Translations under genes and position numbers: made by a program
The notes under the pieces: generated by a model
Database searches by the model: none
Told to the model about the DNA's origin: nothing
Seen by the model: only the letters and a program-made list of their open reading frames with translations
Assembly (NCBI GenBank): GCA_905221605.1
Contig: CAJNDS010000113.1
Span: forward strand, 924,082-988,081
Length of the DNA: 64,000 nucleotides
Source: Symbiodinium natans
Lineage: Eukaryota; Sar; Dinophyceae; Suessiales; Symbiodiniaceae
Direction of reading: 5' to 3'
Shown here: positions 37,601-44,996 of the stretch, piece after piece
How the letters are laid out: every line of letters begins with the position of its first letter
Numbering within the stretch: position 1 is the stretch's first letter

Positions 37601-40600
37601 ACCTGGGTCGCTCGTAATATGGCCTCAGGAAGCATGGGGTCATGGGGGTTGGGGTCCGTGAACTTGCGATAGTAGAAGCATTTGAGCGCCGACACCGCCC
37701 TATCCCTGCCCCCCATTCTAAATGCAAACAAACCATGAGCGACCTTGACCGATTGACGTTTCCGGAAGTAGGTAATCGCCTTGTAATCTCCTGCTGCAGC
37801 CCTCTCAAGGAGTTGCGTCTTCCACTCTCGTTTTGCAACGGCACGGGCCCGCACCACCTCCACAGCGAGTTCTTTCGCGGTCTGAGGATCAGCCTTGCGT
37901 CGCTGAGCTATCATGTCCTTGATCACTTGCGAATCCCGGTACCGGCATGGGGTGGGCCTTTGGGAACACACAGTCGCCAAGTCCATCAGCTGTTGTGGGG
38001 TCAAGGAGGACTCCTTGTCCGGCAACTGTTGGGAGAGCTGCTCACATGCCTGCAGAGCCTTTGTGACATCCACGTCCCACGCTCCACACTTGGTGGGGAG
38101 CACTCGTCTGCGTGGGCGACAGGCAGGGCGAAGCGATGCGACGGTAGCCCAGCATGCCCGATGGTCAGCTTTTAGCAGCGAATCCGAGTGCGTCACCACC
38201 CCTTGGGCGCACGTCTCCTGATACGGGGTGGCGTAAAGAATGTAGTCAATGCGACTATGAGCCCCCCTGGAATTCGACCATGTATGGGCGTGTGGAGTCG
38301 TGTGAGTAAAACCGAATTCATGAATGAACTGTTGAATCTGGGCTCCCCGTGCATCTTGGGCTGCAGGTTGCACATGCATTAATTCATAATTAAGGTCCAT
38401 CGCCAAGAAGGCCGAGTCCTGGTGTCTGAACCCCTGCAACAACTCCCTTAGGGTTACAAGTTGGTGGTGCCAGACATGCATGCAATCCTCTCTCTGAGTA
38501 TGCGGCAAATGCAACGATGCAACAAATTCCCTTGCACCTCCTCGACGCAGAGTCAGGAGAATTCCAGTTGCAAGCACTTGCACATTAATTACCTCATTAA
38601 GCATGTCCAGTGGTATACCCACAGCTGATCCCCGAAAGGAATCAGGCGGCGAGCAACAAAAGAAGATGAAAGGTTTGTCAGCGAGGGTGCCCTCCTTAAC
38701 ACACCAACTGTCCTGTGCCAAATCAGACAAGCCCCCGACTTCTTGCAGTCCTACGTAGGTGACCTCCTCCAGATCCAGTAGGCCCCAGGCAGCTTGGACG
38801 GCATCCAGGGATTTACCCTGGACATTCCAAGTGAGGGCTGTAGCCTGAGTCGGAGGAGGAGACACGCTCCTTGGTTGTCACTCACGGGTAGTGCTACGCT
38901 CCAACCAGAGCTGCGGCAACTGATCCGGGGGGTACCCCGTCGCCTCGGCAAACTTGACTGCCGACACAGCCCAGCCAGTGTGCGCACCACGTGCATCCGT
39001 AAGCTGCACATCAGACGGGTGTCCCAACCCCCCACCGGAGAGAGAGGGGAGAGCAAGAGTTGGGACCTTCCTACGTACACATTGCCGCGCCAGTCAAATT
39101 CAGAAGACTGATGGGGCGCAGCCGGATTGTAAGGGCGAAGCCTGTCACAAAATTCCTTAGTCTGAAGCGAATTTTGTGCCTTTCTTCCGGAGATCTGTGT
39201 CTGGCTACCCACAAAACCGAGCCTTCACTCCCCGACACATTACTTTTCCATTTGTCCCTGCGCAGAAGCTTGAGGGTATCCATTTGAAAGGAGCGTCGGG
39301 CCTGCAGAGTGTCAATGCCGGGGGGGAATTTGAGGGTGATCCGAAGGAAGTTAGTGCGAGCAAAGGGCGTCCACATGGACTCCACAGCATCCCTGATCTT
39401 GCACACCTGAAATAACGACCGCGCTTCCTTCTCAGCTAGGTGTTTAGGAGCCGATTTCCACCCTCCCACTACAATCTGAAGGTCCATTTCCGTGTCGTGT
39501 GAGGAGCCCGATCCCCTTGGCGTCAGGCCGCCACGAGGGGTGCCAGCAGTTCTGACCTGTTCTTGCAGGCGTCTGACCTGCTGTTCCAACTCCTTTAGTT
39601 CCATGACCTGGGCTTCCAGGTCCCTGAGCTGGGATTGAGTGACTGCATCCGCAACCTGTGTCTCAAGGTCCTGTATCTTCTCCATGGCACGCTCATGCAA
39701 CACATTATGGTGCTGAAGTGTGCCCTGCATGACATCCAGCCGCTGGGAATGCTGCTGAAGCTCCTGGCCCAATTGGACCATATCCCCACTCAACTTCCCC
39801 ACAGAGTGCTGAAGAGTGTCTTGCTTAGAAAGCATGCCATGCATCCCCTGTTGAAGAGTTTGCACCGGGGGGGGGGGAACGTCCTCAGAAGCGCCAAAGA
39901 GGGAGGGCCTAGGAAGAGAGCCGGTAGGAGGGTATACTGACAAGGGTGCCCCTGTGCGGTGCAGTTGCTCCGGCCTAGGTGGTGGCAAGAGCTGATCACT
40001 GTCCTGGCGTGTCAGATCATGATGTGGGACCTCCCCGCCCCCCCCGCCCCCCCCCCCCAAAGTCCGGCAGACCACCTCCCACCCTGGGCCGTTTCGCCTC
40101 TGGCGGCTTGTCCTTCTTGGCCAGCGTGCCCAGGGGCAGATCCCCCCCCACGGCCGCACGCAGGGCTGCTTGTTCCGGCGACAGGACCTCAACACATTCA
40201 TCCTCCTCCTCATTTCCCAAATCAGGCAGCGTTCGAGGCGTCAGAGATACCCCCCTCCAAGGTACAGTGGTCCCCTCCATACTGTCCGCCTCCCCGCCAC
40301 TTGGCCCCGACCCAGCCGCCCCCCCACCAATGCCATCCCCTGCCGCTTCCGGGCCGGTGGGGACCCCAGCCTGGCGAAGTTCTTCCCCCCAGGCCTCAGC
40401 CATGACCCCAAGAGGAGCAGGAAGTCGAGAGCAGTGGCACGACAGGAACCCAAAGCGAGACGAAAGGGGGGAAGGAGTCAAGACTGGGTTTAGGTTTAGG
40501 ATTTGGGGAAAAAGTGGAGGAACAGAAAGAAAAACCTGGTAGAGGTCATTTAGGGTTTAGGGTTTAGGGTTTAGGGTTTAGGGTTAGGGTTCAGGGCTTA

Positions 40601-43600
40601 TAAGGTCTAGGATTCAGGGCTTAGAGATTAGGAGGTTTTGGCGGTACCTTTCAGCTATGCCCCCCCGCACTCCTCCGCGATCTTCCAGTGGAATCCCTAA
40701 ACCCCAATCCCTAAACCCCAAACGCTAAACCCTAAACCCTAAACCCACTCCAGGCGTCCGATTGACTGGGGTGCAGGCGATGCAATCGCTGAAGATCCTT
40801 CACAAGTTATCTCTCGAAGAAAGCGTATCCTTTGTTCGGCCTATTCGGGAATGCAACCCTAGACCCTAGACCCTAGACCCTAAACCCTAAACCTAGGTTC
40901 TGTCAGCGGTTGACTAGCGCCCCCAGAATCAAAAGCCACCTGCGCAAAAGTTCCTGCGGCGTGACGCCGGATCCCAAAAACCAAGAGACTATCTCCTCAA
41001 ACCGACCCAAGGCACCCCTTAAAAATGTACAAGGCCTCTATATTAGTACCCTAAACCCTAAACCCTAAACCCTAAGCCCTAAACCCTAAGCCCTAAACCC
41101 TGCCTCAGATTTCACGGGCGCCCAGATCGTGCCGACAGCCATAGAAAGGGGCGTCTGGCGGCCGTTCAGCGCGGCTTGTAGGATGGGCTCCTGGGGGGCT
41201 CTCACAAACCTAGTTCAATTTAGGGTTTAGGGTTTAGGGTTTAGGGTTTAGGGTTTAGGGCTGCACGAACCTAGCTCATGGCTGGGATTGGATTAGAACA
41301 ATAATTTGCTATCCCTTATGGATTTTGAGGACCCTTGAAAAGTTTATTTTCTATTCCTTATGGATTTTGAGTACCCTGAAGAAGGCAAAATGTTACCCCA
41401 CTCTGACAAAGGAACGGCCGCCGTGGCCGCGTCGAAGGCGAAGAAACCGAAACTTGGGCCAACTGCCCCGGGTTCACCTGAGCTTTGCTTTGAAGCCTTG
41501 AATAAACACATTATGAGTGGGTGGCTAAGCCCTTTTTTGCACATGGACTCCTTGCTGCCAGGAAACCCTAAACCCTAAACCCTAAACGCTAAGATGACCC
41601 CGAAGTACACGCCGAGTCACGGCAGGCATCATGCGTCTGGTCTTTCGCACAGCTTGAGCGCCGGCACGCTGGGCTTGCATCATGTTCGTCGACGTTTGCG
41701 AGGCAGGGATGCGGTGGGCTTGCATCACTTGCTGCGAGGTGTGAGAGGTAAGGCAGCAGGGGGCTTGCCGCACTTGCTTCGATGCGGGTGAAATAGGGCT
41801 ACAGTCCGCAGTGCCCGGGAGTGCATGGACGACCTGTGTAGACAGAAGCGCATTCCCCTCGCGGGCTGGCAACAACGCTCTTGTCACGCGCAACAAGGAA
41901 GGGACCACCGGCTGCTTTGTGTGCGCTGCTGGAGTAGCACTTTCCGCCTTCACCCTGACCTAAGTCCAGGGGCAACCTAGGAACAGAAAGGGCCTCCCTT
42001 TCTATGGAAACCCTAAGAACTGCAAACAAAAAAGAAGGGTCCTACGCTGGTCCTAGGGACTTTCAGGGGGCCCGGACCCTTTGCCGTCGACTCATCAGTA
42101 CCGGTCTCGGTGGGCGGCGGGCCCAGGGGCGTGAGACAGAGACCCTCCAGCAGCGGGACACCTTTGCCTTAGTTGCTGAGTTCATCAACCCCCCCCCCCC
42201 CCCAAAAAAAAATCTACACTTTCAGTTCCTACAAGGGATTATAGCATCGCAACAAATGCAAAGTGTACTCATTCAGCTACTAAGTTGCAGCTGTTCTCCG
42301 ACTTCTCCTCGGTTCGCGGACCGGTGCTGTGAAGCCATGGCCCCCCAGGGCCCCCCAAGCCAACCTCCTCGTCGGTGTCTGGCCAAGTCGCCGCCGGGTC
42401 TTCGGCGCCGCTGCCTGCCACCGCTTGGAGGTTCAGGGTACTCAGAGGGTACTTACAGACCCAATTATATGACTGTGCTGATAAGGCCCCTTAAGTCCCC
42501 CTAAGTAGGTTATAAGAAGACTTTATGACTGGGGTTCTCAGTATACCCAGTCATGAACCTCCAAGCAGCATCGTCTCGGAAGCTTCGGAGTTCGAGTCGG
42601 GCTCGAAGGGCGCGTAGCCGGGGAAGCTGCGACAGCGCCGGAGAGCGCGCGAGACGCCCGGAGAGTCGTCAGGGACATTGAGGAACACGGCCGGCAAAGG
42701 TGGCAGGCGCGGTTGCAGGAAAGCCATGCTTGGAACTCTTGAAACGTCGCAGCCCTATACACCCCACTGTGGGCCCACAAATAGGCTCCAGCGGATTCTT
42801 TGAGTGGACGCGGAAAGCCCTCCAGCCATGCACAAAACACAGAGGTACAGCCCACAATGGCACGATACACATACTCAGTACATCTAGGCTGCCCAGTAAC
42901 CAAGGCTTAAAAAGGGTGCCCTTTTTTGCTTGAAGGGGTTTATAAGGGAACCTAAACCCCCCAAAAAGGGAATAAGGCTACTACTGGGCATGCTAGACAT
43001 ACTGGGGGGGGGGGGGCCATCCGGGACTGCCCAGGCCCCAAGTTCAACAGCCACGTCTGGGGGGTCAAGGCATACGGCAATTTACAGCCTTGAAACCCCG
43101 ACCTGGGCCATCAAAGTACCCCCCATACTGTTAGCCAATGGCCTCAAGATGAGGGTGTTCAGGGTTTAGGGCTTGGGGTTTAGGGTTTAGGGTTTGGGGT
43201 TTAGGGTTGCTGAAGGTGCCCAGCCCTATTCTAAATTCACTGGGGCCAGCCAATCCAGCTGAGCCCTATAAGCCCCTCAAACCCTAAACCCTAAACCCTA
43301 AACCCTAAACCCTAAACCCTAGACCCTTAACCCTAAGAAGCTTTCCCTAAACCCTAAACCCTAAACCCTGCTCCCGGTTCTGCATCCCTAAGCCCTGAAG
43401 CCCCAAACCCAAAACCCTAAACCCTAAACTAGACAAGGACGTGCGGCTCCCTGAAGAAAAGGGGGGGGGGGGGGGTAAACCCTAAACCCTAAACCCTAAA
43501 CCCTAAACCCTAAACCCTAAACCCTAAACCCTAAACCCTAAACCCTAAACCCTAAACCCTAAACCCTAACCTTAGGGTTTAGGTTCTAGGCTAAGCCAGA

Positions 43601-44648
43601 GTTCAGGGCTTTCTGGGTTCAGGGCTCAGGGTTTAAGACTTGGAACGCCTTCGGGCTTCGGGGCCTAAGGGTCGGAGGACCCCAAACCCGAAACCCGAAA
43701 CCCTAAGCCCTAAGCCGCCATCCAAAGTGCAGGATAGCAGGGAGACTCAGGAGCGCCATGGCTGTAAACTTCGCATCGTTCTGATCGATACCTTCGCGCG
43801 TGGCGCGAGGGACCCCTACTTGGAGGTTCAGGGTACTTCCAACACAGGGTACTTCTAACCCCAATTACAACTGTTACTGAGTAGGACAAAAGTAGTGGCG
43901 TGAGGGACGTTGTAAGGTGATGAAAGAGTTGACATCCCCTACTTGGAGGTCCCAGGCACTTCTTACCCCAATTGTGACTGGTATTATAAGCCCCTGATTC
44001 AGTCCTGCAAGTAGTTCATAAGTAGAGTTCTACTTGGTGTTGCAAGTACCCATGAAACCCTAAACCCAACCTCCAAGCTCCAAAATTCTTATACCATGAA
44101 CCTCCAAGTAGGGCCTACTGTGAGCCTTAAATCCTTCACACCTGTAAGTTATAAAGGCCAGTGGCCTCTTTATCTGTTGCCCTTATACCTTAATATAGCC
44201 CCTAGATACCCCAACAAGAACCCCACACAAAACAGAAGCCCTACTTAAAGAGACCACCAACCAATGTAACCCTAAACCCAAAACCCCAAAACCCCAAAAC
44301 CCCAAAACCCCAAAACCCCAAAACCCCAAAAACCCCAAAAACCCCAAAACCCCAAAACCCCGAACCCTAAACCCTAAACCTATAGCCTAAAAGTCTCAAC
44401 CTTGAAATTCAAAACTCAAGGTTTCCAGGCATCTACAAGCGGTGGCTTGACTGCTGTGGCATCTTTAGGGGCTTAGGGTTTAGGGTTTAGGGTTACCCCC
44501 CCCCCCCCAACTCCAGCGGTACAGCAGCTTCAGCTTTACGGGAACAAGCGTCCGTTTTCTTGTGTAAAGGCTGCTGGTTGCCAGAAGTATTGCAGCAGTG
44601 TGCAAAACATTGGCTTCTTTGCTGCTGCGAAAATGTGTGAATGTGTGA

Positions 44649-44699
<51 letters not shown>

Positions 44700-44965
44700 T
44701 GTGCGTGTGTGCGTGTGTGCGTGGGTGGGTGTGGTGTGTGGGTGGGTGGGTTGGGTGGGTGGGTGGGTGCGTTGTGCGTGCGTGTGCGTGCGTGTGCGTC
44801 GTGCGTGGTGCGTGCGTGCGTGGCGTGGGTGGGTGGTGGGTGGGGTGGGTGGGTGGTGGTGGGTGGGTGGTGGTGTGGTGGTGGTGTGTGTTGTGTGGGG
44901 TGTGTTGTGTGTGTGTGTGTGTGGTGTGTTTTGCCTTTTTTTTTTTTATTGGGGGGGGGGGGGGG

Positions 44966-44996
<31 letters not shown>

